Assembly (NCBI GenBank): GCA_029237695.1
Contig: CM055265.1
Coordinates: forward strand, 109,046,773-109,110,772
Reading direction: 5' to 3'
Origin: Conchocele bisecta
Lineage: Eukaryota > Mollusca > Bivalvia > Lucinida > Thyasiridae
Length of the DNA: 64,000 nt
Shown: in pieces, positions 11,556-23,170 of the stretch
Position numbering within the stretch: the stretch's first letter is position 1
Layout of the letters: every line of letters begins with the position of its first letter
Position numbers and translations under genes: made by a program
The notes under the pieces: model-generated
Databases searched by the model: none
What the model was told of the DNA's origin: nothing
What the model saw: the letters and a program-made list of their open reading frames with translations, nothing else

Positions 11556-11996
11556 AGAACGCGCTTAGTAGTATTTATTTACAATTTCACGGAAAGCTGC
11601 GATTCGTATTACTGAGAATAAAACATGACAGTAATATTATATTTCTTCATGCAATGTATTGACATAGTTGATATAAGTCTACTTCTATCTGAAAATAGTA
11701 TACGTTAGCTTATGAGTTGTGTAACCAGCGTAGGTCCGAATCAGCATTTATCAGGTAACCTGCCCTGCATTGACCGAATACGTACCGACTCATAACATAT
11801 TGTTGTATCAGGCATTGACCTGATATCAACATCCGGGTTACAACGAAGCGAAAACTGACGTTCCATTGGTCGGTTGACGTCACGTGACGTTACCGAATGA
11901 CGTCAGTGTAATGACGCAACGTAAACAAGTCCGCGTTCTGTTCATAGAATACGACGTCATCTAATGTCATTTTCGAGCATAAAACGTTACCTGATA
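11556..11996. other. no gene; cluster of CRE-like octamers
   Basis: 11875-11920 contains TGACGTCACGTGACGTTA and ATGACGTCAG. Such CREB/ATF-like sites can mark promoters, but no initiation codon or exon follows; the next feature is a MITE. Confidence 0.35.
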
Positions 11997-12149
11997 AATA
12001 GAATACCAGGCTAGTGTATTTTGATATCAAGTTTATCAGGCTCGGCTCGGAAACGGTAGGAATTCCTCGGCAACTTCGGAATTCCTACGCGTTTCCTAGC
12101 CTTGTCTGATAAACTTGATATCAAAAGACACTAGCCTGGTATTCTCTAT
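11997..12149. repeat. palindromic element related to family E
   Basis: Arms AATACCAGGCTAGTG and TTTTGATATCAAGTTTATCA with complements, around the GGAATTCC-containing centre at 12058-12090. The flanks reuse the GATAAATAGAATA boundary seen in family E, which follows immediately. Confidence 0.8.
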
Positions 12150-12585
12150 TTATCCCGTCAGCACAGTGCGTATGTGCCGTGAAACACAGTGCCGTGAAAC
12201 ATTTTTGATATCCAGTCAATACAATTTTTGCATTTTAAAGCCATTTTTAGGTGTTGACGGGATAAATAGAATAGTAGGTCAGTGCCGTGAATGGGAAACA
12301 TATCTGGCGCGGCTCGGAAACGGGATATGCTCGGCAGAGCCTCGCCCATCCCGTTTCATGAGCCTTGCCAGATATTTTTACCCATTCACGGCACTAACCT
12401 ACTATTCTCTATCTATTTTCCTTATTTCTGAACCAAAGTATATGTTGTGACCACTCATTTGAACCGTCTCGGCGAGACGGTTCAAATGGTGGTCATTATA
12501 TATACTTCTGATGAGAAATAAAGAAATTATTGAGCCTTGCCAGATATTTCTCCCATTCACGGCACGAACCTACTATTCTCTATTG
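12150..12585. repeat. MITE family E, copy 2, with a nested 120-bp palindrome
   Basis: TATCCCGTCAGCACAGTGCG to CCTACTATTCTCTAT (12412) is a complete family E copy. 12413-12533 is a palindrome (GAACCGTCTCGGCGAGACGGTTC centre; TGAGAAATAAAG arm). 12534-12585 repeats the last part of family E. The same composite, reversed, is at 62340-62777. Confidence 0.85.
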
Positions 12586-13132
12586 AGTAGACTCGTCGAT
12601 CCGCAAATAGTTCTTCAATTTTACAAAATATATATTTTCTAACTACATGTAATGGCACTGTCTAGCAATTTAAATTAAACTCAAATGTATGAGTCTATTC
12701 AAGTTACTTATGGGTGAAATGGTTGAACTGTGCACTTTGACTCCTCGCAAATATCCCCCGACAATAAAGTTGCTGCAGCTTTCCCGCCGAGACGATTTAT
12801 TGCCCCATACACCATCCAGACCTGTACGTATGACGTCTAGCCTCGCAGAAAAATGGGCATGTTTCAAACACAACCATGTTCATAAATATCAAACTCAATT
12901 ACCGTTCTTGGAAAATCCCATCAGGGTCGTTGAAGCGCTGACATAGCCTCTTGTTTACTACAATGGTGAGCGGTTGTTCGATGAAAGCCAATATACTAGT
13001 ATTTGTCATTGTCAGAAGGGATTTGTTGTGTTACAAATATTCCTGTCGCGTTTGTGAACAGTACAGACCTAGGTCAACATGCGCAACGTTCGGACAGTCT
13101 GATTAGGGTCTGCACTGCTTGTTAGTCAGTCA
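12586..13132. other. no gene supported
   Basis: An 85-codon plus frame (12689-12946) and a 67-codon minus frame overlap here. Neither has a recognisable domain or splice sites; left uncalled. Confidence 0.3.
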
Positions 13133-13380
13133 CAAGGTGTATGCTCACGTGGTTACAACAACAACAACAATGCATGAAACTTCCAGAAGCCCTCCGATTC
13201 AAAGTACGTATTCTTTTATTTTGTCCTTATTATGTAACGGATTTTGATGAAATATGGAGCATCAAACGCGTCCTGTTACTCTGCATTTGGTGGTCTCGGT
13301 ACTTTGGCCCAAACTTCTGTCGTTTTTGCGAAGAATCGATTTCTGTGTCTACTGACACGGAAGTCGATTCGATTCGATTA
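13133..13380. repeat. MITE family A, copy 3 (truncated by a family B insertion)
   Basis: Left arm only, from AAGGTGTATGCTCACGTGGT to the central hairpin, then abruptly replaced at 13381 by a family B palindrome. The right arm is missing downstream. Confidence 0.85.
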
Positions 13381-13484
13381 TACAGTGGGGTCAGCGTGTA
13401 AGTGCATACACGAACGAACACGACAGGTTGGAACCAACCTGTCGTGTTCGTTCGTGTGTGCACTTACACGCTGACCCCACTGTA
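13381..13484. repeat. family B mini-palindrome, copy 2
   Basis: TACAGTGGGGTCAGCGTGTA arm; centre GGTTGGAACCAACC, the reverse orientation to copy 1. Confidence 0.9.
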
Positions 13485-14009
13485 AATGACATTAAATTAT
13501 GTTCGGGTATTGCAAACATCCTCCTCATTTCAGATCGCACACTTGCGTTGTAGATATATTGTAGTACATCCGTATGTGAAATATTAATAACTGAAATGAA
13601 ACTTATGTCTTGATTATTCTTCTAATTCTTTCCTTAAATTGTTAGCAAAATAAATATATTTTAACAAAATATTGTCTTCTTAGGTTTGAGAACATAGGAC
13701 ATACCAACATAAAATGATATTCGTTTTCTACTGAGTTTAGGTTACAGCATTTACATTTGTGTTCGTCTCGTCTCTAGAAATATTATGGTATCTACCTCTT
13801 TCTATTTCTAAAGTATGTGAAGATAATCGAAATCGTGATAATGCATTTTATATTTTATATTCATTATAATGTCTAAGTATGGTTCTAACGTATGAGTAGT
13901 TTTATACCTCGCATACGATGAGAGTCGTTGAGAATTAATTACTTGGTTATGTTCAACGTTAAGTGTTTGTGTTTTGATTTGTTTCACTCTATCTGTCGCC
14001 CCTGTATCC
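13485..14009. other. no feature recognised
   Basis: AT-rich DNA without inverted repeats or credible frames. Confidence 0.4.
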
Positions 14010-14396
14010 CAAGGTGTATGATCACGTGGTACTAACAACAACAACAAGTACCGATTCAAAGTACGTATTCTTTATAGTTTCCTTATTACGTAACGGATTT
14101 TTATGAAATATGGCGCATCAAACGCGTCTTGTTAAGTTGCATTTGGTGGTCTCTGTATTTTCGCCCAAACTTCTGTCGTTTTTGCGAAGAATCGATTTCC
14201 GTGTCTCTGTGTCTCCGACGCGGAAATCGATTTTTCGCAAGGATTTCTCCCAGGACCACCAAATGCAGCTCATGAAGACGCGTTTGCTGCGCCATATTTC
14301 ATCAAAATCCGTTACATATTAAGGAAAATATCAAATAATACTTACTTTGGAGTGGGCGGCGTTTTTGTTGTTGTAACCACGTGATCATGCACCTTG
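14010..14396. repeat. MITE family A, copy 4
   Basis: CAAGGTGTATGATCACGTGG to ACCACGTGATCATGCACCTT-like right end at 14396. Central hairpin contains GTGTCTCTGTGTCTCCGACG. Confidence 0.9.
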
Positions 14397-14691
14397 TATC
14401 CACCATATTTCTACAACATCTTTGTCTTGTACTACCCAGTGCCATATCAGTGACATTCGTGTGACCTTGACCCGCGACACCTTCTAGATCTGCACCACAA
14501 GTACAAAACATTTATCACACTGAAATGGCGACCAAGCTAAGTTGTTAGAACTGTTTTTTTTATGGCGTAAGACCATTGTTTTTACAATATTCAACCCGAA
14601 AAATATGTGCTGCTCATTTGCATAAAAGCTGTAAGATCTCAAACTTGGATGCTGGTTGTATAACTCTTCGCTATCGCTCGAATAAGTAATG
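14397..14691. other. no feature recognised
   Basis: Short spacer between two MITEs; no credible coding frame or inverted repeat. Confidence 0.35.
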
Positions 14692-14893
14692 TGGCTGTGA
14701 CTGGAAAAATGGGGCTTATGGGTTTTGCGACCAGTGTAGATTCAGATCAGACTCTACACTGTTCGCCATCCCATCCATGAAACACCCGGCATGCTTCGAA
14801 CACACACTATAATCAGGCTACAGGAGTGCGCTATTGATCATCAGCTACACTGATCATAAAACCCATAAGCCCCATTTCTCCAATCACAGCCAT
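14692..14893. repeat. MITE family C, copy 3
   Basis: GGCTGTGACTGGAAAAATGG at the left; CCCCATTTCTCCAATCACAG at the right; palindromic arms with a diverged centre. Confidence 0.8.
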
Positions 14894-15386
14894 AAATAAA
14901 TTCAGTCATGTTTCACTCTTCTTGGCACGGCAAGATCAGACGAAGTCCAGTAGAAATGATGCGTGTTACACAGAGCTGTCAACGTTTTTGACAACACTTT
15001 CATTATTTCATTGTTCCGCTTAAGTGCCGTATTCAGCTGCACACTGCAGTTGAATAAAGTTAAGTGGATACGGGAAAAGCTAGATGAAGGATGTTGACAC
15101 TTAACTAAGTTTGGAAACGTACACGAATATTGTTGTTGGAGAACGACATCAATTCATGACTGTATTCATGACCTTGTCAGTTTAGTTTAAACTTATTTCA
15201 CATGCATATCTCCAGATAAGGTGCGTATTGGCGTATTTTGTGCACTTGTTTTAGCAGAATACGCATTGATTATCAAATGTGGGAGTACAAAGTACTCGCA
15301 GCAATGTGAAAATACGCATTGAGTAATGAAAATACGGTAATAAAGTTGAACATTTACTTAACTGAGCTGCAAAAAGCAAACACTCT
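14894..15386. other. no feature recognised
   Basis: Single-copy-looking AT-rich DNA. Similar phrases AATACGCATTGA recur at 15250 and 15310. Confidence 0.35.
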
Positions 15387-17016
15387 CAAACAAGAGGGCC
15401 ATGATGGCCCTAATTCGCTCACCTGACTCCATGAACACCAGAGGAGAATGTGACATTGAGTTCATGTGTTTTAAACAAATTGTGCTATTTTTAGATGGCG
15501 GTCATCTTGGATTAAGCGATGACTCTCATTTTTACCAAATCTGAAAATGCTTCACCAAAGGATCTTAACTTCCTGTAAAGTTTGGCCAGCATCGGCCATG
15601 TGGTTCCTGAGAAAATGACGTTCAAAATCTGGAATAAATGGACCGTTTGGTGGCCATCATTGATGACATAATCATCCAATTCCGACACATATAGCACCAG
15701 ACCAATCGCCTCATCAATACCTTCAATTTGGTATATGACATGAGCATATTCGGTCAAGAATAAAAGTTGACCCCAATTTGACCACACGGGCCACGCCCAT
15801 TTTTGACCCCGGGGTCACCATTTTAACAACTTTGAAAGAGCATTGTACATCGATCATTCCTACCAAGTTTCGTCGAATCCGGCCAGCGGTTCATGAGAAG
15901 AATTTTTAAGAATTTATGCTATTTTTAGACAGCGGCCATCTTGGATTAGCAATGACCTCCATTTTAACACATCTGAAAAGGCTTCACCCATGGACCATAA
16001 CGTTTAAGTTTGGCTACCATGGGCCAAGCGGTTCATGTGAAGAAGAATTTTGAAATCTCTAATACAAGAACGACCTTTTGACATTTCGGCGGCCATCTTG
16101 GATGACATAACAATCCGATTTCGGCAAAAAATATACCAGAGGGATCACCTCATTGATACCTTCGATTTGATATATAACATGACCATATTCGGTCAAAAAT
16201 AAAATTTGACCCCAATTTGACCCCACGGGCCACGCCCATTTTTGACCCCGGGGTCACCATTTTAACAACTTTGAAAGAGCATTGTACATCGATCATTCCT
16301 ACCAAGTTTCGTCGAAAGCCGGCCAGCGGTTCATGAGAAGAAGATTTTTAAGAATTTATGCTATTTTTAGACGGCGGCCATCTTGGATTAGCGATGACCT
16401 CCATTTTAACAATCTGAAAAGGCTTCACCCATGGACCATAACTTTTAAGTTTGGCTACCATGGGCCAAGCGGTTCATGTGAAGAAGAATTTTGAAATCTC
16501 TAATACAAGAACGACCTTTTGACATTTTGGCGGCCATCTTGGATGACATAACAATCCGATTTCGGAAAAAAATGTACCAGAGGGATCACCTCATTGATAC
16601 CTTCGATTTGATATATAACATGACCATATTCGGTCAAAAATAAAATTTGACCCCAATTTGATCCCACGGGCCACGCCCATTTTTGACTCCGGGGTCACCA
16701 TTTTAACAACTTTCAAATAGCATTGTACATCGATCATTCCTACCCAGTGTTGTCGAAATCCGGTTGGCGGTTCTTGAGAAGAAGATTTTTGAAGAATTTG
16801 TGCTATTTTTAGACGGCGGCCATCTTGTATTACGTAATGACGTCATTTTAACAATTTTGCAATCCCCCTACCTAAGGACCAAGACCATGAAGTTTGGTGA
16901 CTATAGGCCCAATGGTTACCGAGGAGAAGACGTTTGAAAATGTTCACGGACGACGACGGACGACGGACACATTGCGGTAACAATAGCTCACATGAGCTTC
17001 GCTCAGGTGAGCTAAT
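15387..17016. repeat. bivalve-type repeat with 439-bp internal tandem duplication
   Basis: Starts CAAGAGGGCCATGATGGCCC and ends GCTCAGGTGAGCTAATAA, ends I have seen in bivalve genomic sequence (knowledge, not checked). Three successive blocks start with GACCCCAATTTGA near 15770, 16209 and 16648, a 439-bp period; the third is partial. GGCGGCCATCTTGGAT recurs through it. No long frame; not assigned to a transposon class. Confidence 0.8.
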
Positions 17017-17170
17017 AAGTGAATTTTTAAATTTGTTTTATTTTTGTTATCATTTGTTCCCTATTTAATAAGGAAGAAAATCAATAATACATTTGTAAAA
17101 GTAAAATACGAATTGAATTTGAAATCTGGGGGTATGATACTCTTTAGGTACAAAAATTATCGGGAGCCCT
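17017..17170. other. no feature recognised
   Basis: Short AT-rich spacer between two repeats. Confidence 0.35.
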
Positions 17171-17467
17171 GTAGCCGCTTTCATCAAAATTGCAAAGTAT
17201 ACTTATCTAGCAAAGTATACTTTGAGGGAGTAATCATTTATTTTCCCCGAAATGCATTATTTCATATAGAACTAACCGTTGCATATATTTGATGATTAAA
17301 AGTATGCAGAATTATTATACTGAATTTATTACATTATCACAGCCAAAATGGCTGTGATAATGTAATCAATTCAGTATAATAAAAATGTATCCTTAAATTG
17401 AAAATTTCTCCCTCAAAGTATACTTTGCTAGATAAGTATACTTTGCCATGTTGGTGAAATAGGCTAC
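17171..17467. repeat. MITE family J, copy 1
   Basis: Ends GTAGCCGCTTTCATCAAAAT and the complement (..GGTGAAATAGGCTAC). Holds a 71-bp near-perfect inner palindrome at 17312-17382 centred on CAGCCAAAATGGCTG. Copies at 45441-45746 and 63868-64000. Confidence 0.9.
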
Positions 17468-17548
17468 TGAATTGGGTCATCAGAAGTGCGCAGAAAGCGA
17501 TTAAGCATAGTAGTCAAAATATGTGAATGGTATCGTAGTTCGGAACCG

Positions 17549-17648
17549 AAGTCAAGGTGGTACTAACAACAACAACAAGTACTGACATTTCTAGATCCAT
17601 CTGATTCAAAGTACGTATTCTTTTATAGTGTACTTATTACGTAACGGA
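17549..17648. repeat. MITE family A fragment
   Basis: AAGGTGGTACTAACAACAAC then GATTCAAAGTACGTATTC and TTATTACGTAACGGA; cut at 17649 by sequence beginning GTCGAAAAACGG. Confidence 0.8.
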
Positions 17649-18060
17649 GTCGAAAAACGGATTATTTTGGAAATTGACTCCGAAACCTGGCTAGATAGCT
17701 TGGAAATGATTTAACAAGGGGAACTTGTTGTTTTTTTCGCAATGAAATCAATATTGCCCAATTTCATGAAATAAAAAGAAGGCTCACTCTTAACTTTTGA
17801 TAAAATTTAACATTATCGAACGAAATATTGTTTTTCCATTGTCAATATTTTCCGTTTTTCGACTCCTCCCCTAGCTCCTCCACCACCTTTTCCCCCATGT
17901 TAAATTCCCATACAAAAATAAATTTTTCGTAATAGCATCAATATTTGACCAAACTTCACAAAATAAAAAGAAGGCTCATTCTTAAATTTTTATAAAATTT
18001 AACATTATCGAACGAAATATTGTTTTTACATTGTCTATATGGTCGTAGAATTTGGGCAGG
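17649..18060. repeat. tandem duplication, about 190-bp period
   Basis: AAATAAAAAGAAGGCTCA recurs at 17770 and 17961, each followed by AACATTATCGAACGAAATAT. Function unknown; no frame. Confidence 0.7.
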
Positions 18061-18252
18061 TTTCGTGAAACAGACGGTAGTTTTCTACAAGCGATAGTTA
18101 CTAGATACATTTATTGTTTACCCTAGTTTCTCGACCAATGAAAGAACAGCATTTCGTCTCAATTAATCGCATATATATTGCGACTCTTTCGCCGATATCT
18201 ATTAAATTAATCATTAGATGTTCAGCGCTATGCATGTATTTAGAACTGATTG
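18061..18252. other. no feature recognised
   Basis: AT-rich spacer before a family B palindrome. Confidence 0.35.
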
Positions 18253-18338
18253 TACAGTAGGGTCAGCGTGTAAGTGCACACAAGAACGAACACGACAGGT
18301 TGGTTCCAACCTATCGTGTTCGTTCGTGTGTGCACTTA
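18253..18338. repeat. family B mini-palindrome, copy 3 (right end lost)
   Basis: TACAGTAGGGTCAGCGTGTA arm intact; the second arm stops at GTGTGCACTTA and runs into unrelated DNA. Confidence 0.85.
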
Positions 18339-18389
18339 GTTCACCAAACCAAAGCATATTACCGCCCAAACACGACGTCAATGACATAC

Positions 18390-18784
18390 AAGTTCAAGTT
18401 CAAGTTCGTTTATTTCCATACTTTAGGTCACCGGCACATAATACCACATAGTAATATGCATGTGAAATAGGAGTGATACACAACATATAAATATAGTAAA
18501 AGAAATACTGATAGTATAGAATACATACTTGTATATATACTTGTAGAATTGATTGTCTTTTCTCAAACGCTAGAAAAATGAACTTTGCAACATTCCGTAT
18601 ATCAGATACACGTGAACTCGCCATCAATCTATTAACGGAATCAACATTTCTATTTCTAAGAAGGTCGTTATCGAAAATACATAGATGCAAATATTCATAA
18701 GCCGTATATTCAAAGAAGAAACGATATTCACACTCGACAACCTGTATGCCATCTTGTCTGCAAATTGGGCAATATCGTACATGC
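18390..18784. other. possible retroposon 3' segment, otherwise unassigned
   Basis: CAAGTTCAAGTTCAAGTTCG at 18390-18410 followed by TTTATTTCCATAC resembles 3' regions of some invertebrate non-LTR elements. Without a reverse-transcriptase frame this is weak; the minus-strand 146-codon frame here has no recognisable domain. Confidence 0.3.
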
Positions 18785-18887
18785 ACAGTGGGGTCAGCGC
18801 GTAAGTGCACACACGAACGAACACGACAGGTTGGAACCAACCTGTCGTGTTCGTTCGTGTGTGCACTTACACGCTGACCCCACTGTA
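18785..18887. repeat. family B mini-palindrome, copy 4
   Basis: CAGTGGGGTCAGCGCGTAAG arm, centre GGTTGGAACCAACC, right end GCTGACCCCACTGTA. Confidence 0.9.
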
Positions 18888-19506
18888 CTAGTATAACGAT
18901 TATAAATCATGTTTAGGGGCTGAGGTGTATAAAATTGCTGATGAGTTTCATAAATCGCATTTCAAATCGAAACGAGTTTGAGATTCTGTTGATCACATGA
19001 CTTTACGCTCGAAATAGCAGAACATTTGGAGATATCAGCGATCTGCTTCAGTGAGCAGACGCCATTGACTATTTTCACATTTAGTTGAACATCTCCACAG
19101 AGAAAATAGTTTTACTACTAGCAAAAACTTGCTATAAATATGCCAAGTTGTATGTTCCGGCTCTTTGTAAGCACTTCATATTTTTATACGGGAGACCATT
19201 CTAACAATTTCAGTAATTTTACATTGACGTTTAAAACATATTCTAATGCACTCTATAAATATCACGCAATCTGATTGGCTGATGGTCATACATTACAGGT
19301 ATATTATTGTTGATGAACGGTCGACAATTATTTCAATATATGTATTCCCACGCCAATACTAAGTTTGAGGTCGGTCAGTTTACCTCTGCCACATAATGAC
19401 TGACCAAAACATGGGATAACTCACATATAATGTCTCATGACTATGAAATGGGTTACAGCACGCCATAACAAGGTTTTCATGAGATAACAATGGTTATTAC
19501 ATTTGA
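18888..19506. other. no feature recognised
   Basis: AT-rich DNA, no credible gene or repeat structure. Confidence 0.4.
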
Positions 19507-19592
19507 CATATCGATGGTCTAGTAACATAAGGTCGTAACTGCTATGCTTTAGCATAGCAGTTACGACCTTATGTTACTAGACCATCGATATG
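19507..19592. repeat. 86-bp near-perfect palindrome
   Basis: Arms CATATCGATGGTCTAGTAAC and complement; the only asymmetry is a three-base TTT at the centre (GCTATGC TTT AGCATAGC). Would form a 41-bp hairpin stem. Confidence 0.95.
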
Positions 19593-20080
19593 GAATCTAT
19601 ATTTATTTTATCGATAGTTAAAGCGAATGTGTTCAGAAACTAATGGAAAGTCTGAAATTCGCCATGGAAGACTCCACTCCATTTATTTAGGGATGAAGAA
19701 GCTGAGACAGGGGTATATCCTACTTAAGGTATACAACCATGGGCTGTTGCTTTCACTGGGGTGTACAATACATTTGGACGGTTTAAAGTTTGCGAGGAGT
19801 CCGATATTTACACTGCATTTTCTGGTAGTTTCAAAAATTGGCGTTAAAATGAAGAATACTATTGTTTTACGTCAATTTGTTGCAATACCTGGAACAGCGA
19901 AATTGCCGGTCAATAGCGTGCAGTTATTGAAAACCTCGTGGAATTTATGGAGGTCAAACGAAGTTTAACCAATCAACAACATCGCGCGACGTCACGTGGC
20001 TCTAATGTATTGTATTGGGATGTAAGCGCAATACATCGAATGGGCGTTTGTATTATGAATTTATATACGTGTAAATGGGT
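19593..20080. other. no gene called; one 113-codon frame
   Basis: 19627-19968 (plus) is open for 113 codons but has no recognisable domain, and I saw no clear splice signals. It might be part of a repeat (CAATACATCGAATGGG nearby). Confidence 0.3.
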
Positions 20081-20182
20081 CTCAGCAAATGCAGCCTAAA
20101 CATGCTGTATGAATGTCAATGTGATCTGGATCTGCACTGGTCACAAAACTCAAAAGCCCCATTTCTCCAATCACAGCCATAT
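20081..20182. repeat. partial family C
   Basis: Right half only: GATCTGGATCTGCACTGGTC followed by CCCCATTTCTCCAATCACAG. Confidence 0.7.
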
Positions 20183-20186
20183 TTAT

Positions 20187-20590
20187 CAAGGTGTATGATC
20201 ACGTGGTTACAACAACAACAACGTCGCCCACTCCAAAGTAAGTATTATTTGATATTTTCCTTAATATGCAACGGATTTTGATGACATATGGCGTAGCAAA
20301 CGCGTCTTCATGAGCTGCATTTTGGTGGCCTATGGAGTTTGTCACAGACTTATGTCGTTTTTGCGAAGAATCGATTTCCGTGTCGGAGACACGGAAATCG
20401 ATTCTTCGCAAAAACGACAGAAGTTTGTGCGAAAATACAGAGACCAGCAAATGCAGCTTAACAAGACACGTTTGTTGCGCCATATTTCATCAAAATCCGT
20501 TACGTAATAAGGACACTATACAAGAATACGTGCTTTGAATCGGTACTTGTTGTTGTTGTTAGTACATGTACCACGTGATCATACTCCTTG
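20187..20590. repeat. MITE family A, copy 6
   Basis: CAAGGTGTATGATCACGTGG to CACGTGATCATACTCCTTG. Central hairpin GATTTCCGTGTCGGAGACAC with complement. Confidence 0.9.
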
Positions 20591-20648
20591 GTTATGGTAA
20601 TGACTACATAAATGTGGCGTATGACAGGTTTGTGGTTACACTCATGTG

Positions 20649-20834
20649 TGGCTGTGACTGGAGAAATGGAGCTGATGGGAGTTGTGATACTCATATTATA
20701 TAGCCTGATAACGACATATATTGCTTGATAGAAGGTTTGATGTTTCATTGACATTGACGGGCAATGGCGAACAGTGTAGATGCTGTTCATACTGTGCGGA
20801 TGCAAAGGCTGATCTGAATTTCTCCAGTCACAGC
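20649..20834. repeat. MITE family C, copy 4 (diverged)
   Basis: GGCTGTGACTGGAGAAATGG at the left; ACTGTGCGGATGCAAAGGCT in the middle. Confidence 0.65.
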
Positions 20835-21200
20835 TGCTCCCATCCCCATCCCTGTGTGAAATACCAAGCAGATCCGTGCAAGGAAACTGTAATTATAATA
20901 CATTTACTCCAGCGTTAAGGTTTCAAATACACCAAGTATGTGACATTGACCCTGTGCTTAGCGGGGAGGCGGGACGATCGTGGATTTTTCACAGGGCGGT
21001 AGAGGACCATTCAATCAATGCGTGTGTGAAATATCAAGCAGATCCGTGTAAGAAAACAGAAATTATAAGACCTTTACCCGAGCGTTAAGCTTTCGGGACG
21101 TACGTACGGACGGACGGACGTACGGGTACGTACGGACGCCGGTAACACTATATGCCCCCCCCCCCCCATCACCATTCAGTGGCGAGGGCATACATAGCAG
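20835..21200. repeat. duplicated block ending in GGAC-rich and poly(C) tract
   Basis: CAAGCAGATCCGTG occurs twice (20866 and 21033), each followed by AATTATAA and a GAGCGTTAAG-like phrase. Then ACGGACGGACGGACGT (21100-21120) and CACTATATGCC plus a C run. This resembles ends of repeats I know from bivalves; class unknown. Confidence 0.5.
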
Positions 21201-21293
21201 ACGACAACATGTAATTCAGTACTGTAACGGTTAAAGCACAGGTGAGTGAAAAAATTTATATCATTTATAGATTAAGTCAGTCAAGGCTTTACC

Positions 21294-21673
21294 CAATGTG
21301 CATGATCACGTGGTTACAACAACAACAACAACGTCGCCCACTCCAAAGTAAGTATTATTTGATATTTTCCTTAATATTCAACGGATTTTGATTAAATATG
21401 GCGCAGCAAACGCGTTTTCATGAGCTGCATTTGGTGGTCCAGGGAGTTTGGCACAGACTTATGTCGATTCTTCGCAAAAACGACAGAAGGTTGGGCGAAA
21501 ATACAGAGACCACCAAATTCAACTTAACAAGACGCGTTTGATGCGCCATATTTCATCAAAATCCGTTACGTAATAAGGACACTATGAAAGAATACGTACT
21601 TTAAATAAGATGGATTCTGGAAATTTCAGTACTTGTTGTTGTTGCTGTTAGTACCACGTGAACATACACCTTG
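21294..21673. repeat. MITE family A, copy 7
   Basis: GTGCATGATCACGTGGTTAC at the left, ACCACGTGAACATACACCTT at the right; shortened central hairpin. Confidence 0.9.
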
Positions 21674-22248
21674 TTACCGTTAGATATGTTTCTGTATAAG
21701 TATAAATAACCAGTAGCTGCACGTTTTCCGCTTTATGGGCAACAGGTCGCACTATATCACTACGCCACGTTACACAGTACAAATGTGCGTAATAGCATTT
21801 ACACTTCGCGCTCTAAAACAATGTAAAATATAGAGAAAAACAAATTACAGGGCGTTGACGTTCATACTTAGCTATATTGTTATCGAGAGACAATTCTACA
21901 ATATGACACAAACACATTACCATAACATACCTAATAAAGCGTGTATAAGCCAAATTCTTAGGTCACTCTCCACGAAGTAGAAAGTAAACAAAGAACGCTT
22001 CAAATGAACTTTCTAAAAGTAGTGTAACGAAATGTAATTAGAGTTATGTACTCAGAACTAGAGAACCAGGTGAATTTTGTTCGAGTACCTGTGGAGTAAA
22101 GGGGCTCAAATTGTAAAACAAAAGTAAGTGAAACATACCTTTACAATGAAGAGTTGAATTCTGTATTACGACGTTTGTAATATCCTCTCACACATGAATC
22201 AAGTCCGACTGTTTACCAGTAAAACACCATAACATTAGATATGTATGT
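21674..22248. repeat. unassigned repeat that supplies an empty site for family F
   Basis: 21840-22015 is the reverse complement of the two flanks of the family F copy at 24314-24673 (shared AAGTAGAAAGTAAACAAAGA and ATTGTTATCGAGAGACAATT). Here the two halves are contiguous. No gene. Confidence 0.65.
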
Positions 22249-22457
22249 GGCTGTGACTGAATAAATGGGGCTTATGGGATTTGTGACCAGTGTAGCTCCT
22301 GATCAAATAGCACACTCGTGTAGCCTGCTAACGAGCTATATTGCAATGATGTAATTGTGAACAGAGCAGATCCTGATCAGACTGTGCGGATGCACAGGCT
22401 GATCTGGATCTACACTGGTCGCAAAACCTATACGCCCCATTTCTCCAGTCACAGCCA
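22249..22457. repeat. MITE family C, copy 5
   Basis: GGCTGTGACTGAATAAATGG to CCCCATTTCTCCAGTCACAG, with the GATCAGACTGTGCGGATGCA hairpin. Confidence 0.85.
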
Positions 22458-22652
22458 CATTTTAGTCCAAATATGGTAAATACTTAAACAGCTTACATTT
22501 ATATCCGAAAATCACGTAACATGACCGTACTGATAATAACCAGCAACGATACAATACAAATGTATTGTGATATTTACTCTACCTGTACATGCGAAAATCA
22601 CATGTTGCAAACGACAGGTTTATCTTACTATATGTAACGTAAACTACATAAA

Positions 22653-22899
22653 TGAGACATGCTATGCGATTTTGTACCTTTGGACATGTGCGTAATTTCA
22701 TTAAACACGTTTACAAAATTTACATTATTTTCATAAATAAAGTCAAAAGTTGACAAAATTTTCAGAGTACATGCGGAATATACTCTGAAAATTGTGTCAA
22801 CTTTTGAAGCCGTTTACGGCAAATAATGTAAATTTTGTAAACGTATTTCATGAAATTACGCAGATGTCCTAAGGTAGAAAATCACATGGCTTGTCTCAT
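22653..22899. repeat. MITE family M, copy 1
   Basis: Palindrome of about 247 bp: GAGACATGCTATGCGATTTT against the complement of ATCACATGGCTTGTCTC; inner arms AAAGTTGACAAAATTTTCAG and complement. A second copy (25588 onward) was split by the older transposon that received the Polinton. Confidence 0.85.
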
Positions 22900-23170
22900 A
22901 TGTAACCGGTAAGCAATATTTACACCATACAAAGATATAAGACTGGCGGTAGAAGTGTTCACGGTCGCGCGCGAGCAAGATTTGAGATTTGAGCCCATAC
23001 AGAGCGTTATCGTATTGACTTCTGTCACTCGCAGACGTTCGTAGGCTTTTGCATCGGGCAAGGAATAAAGTCAACAGCTTGTCGTTTCTCATCGTCGGTG
23101 CAAATTGTTTACCCCCGGGGGATACTATGGATTTGACAGCAAACAGCGTCCGCGCCCACCGCATATCGCG
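22900..23170. other. no gene supported
   Basis: A minus-strand 102-codon frame (22856-23164) overlaps the MITE and has no recognisable domain. Confidence 0.35.

Noticed and set aside
15512..15787. 91-codon minus frame in the 439-bp repeat
   Set aside because: Lies inside a dispersed repeat and is not kept in its other units.
19627..19968. 113-codon plus-strand frame as a host gene
   Set aside because: No domain or convincing splice context; length compatible with chance in this much sequence.
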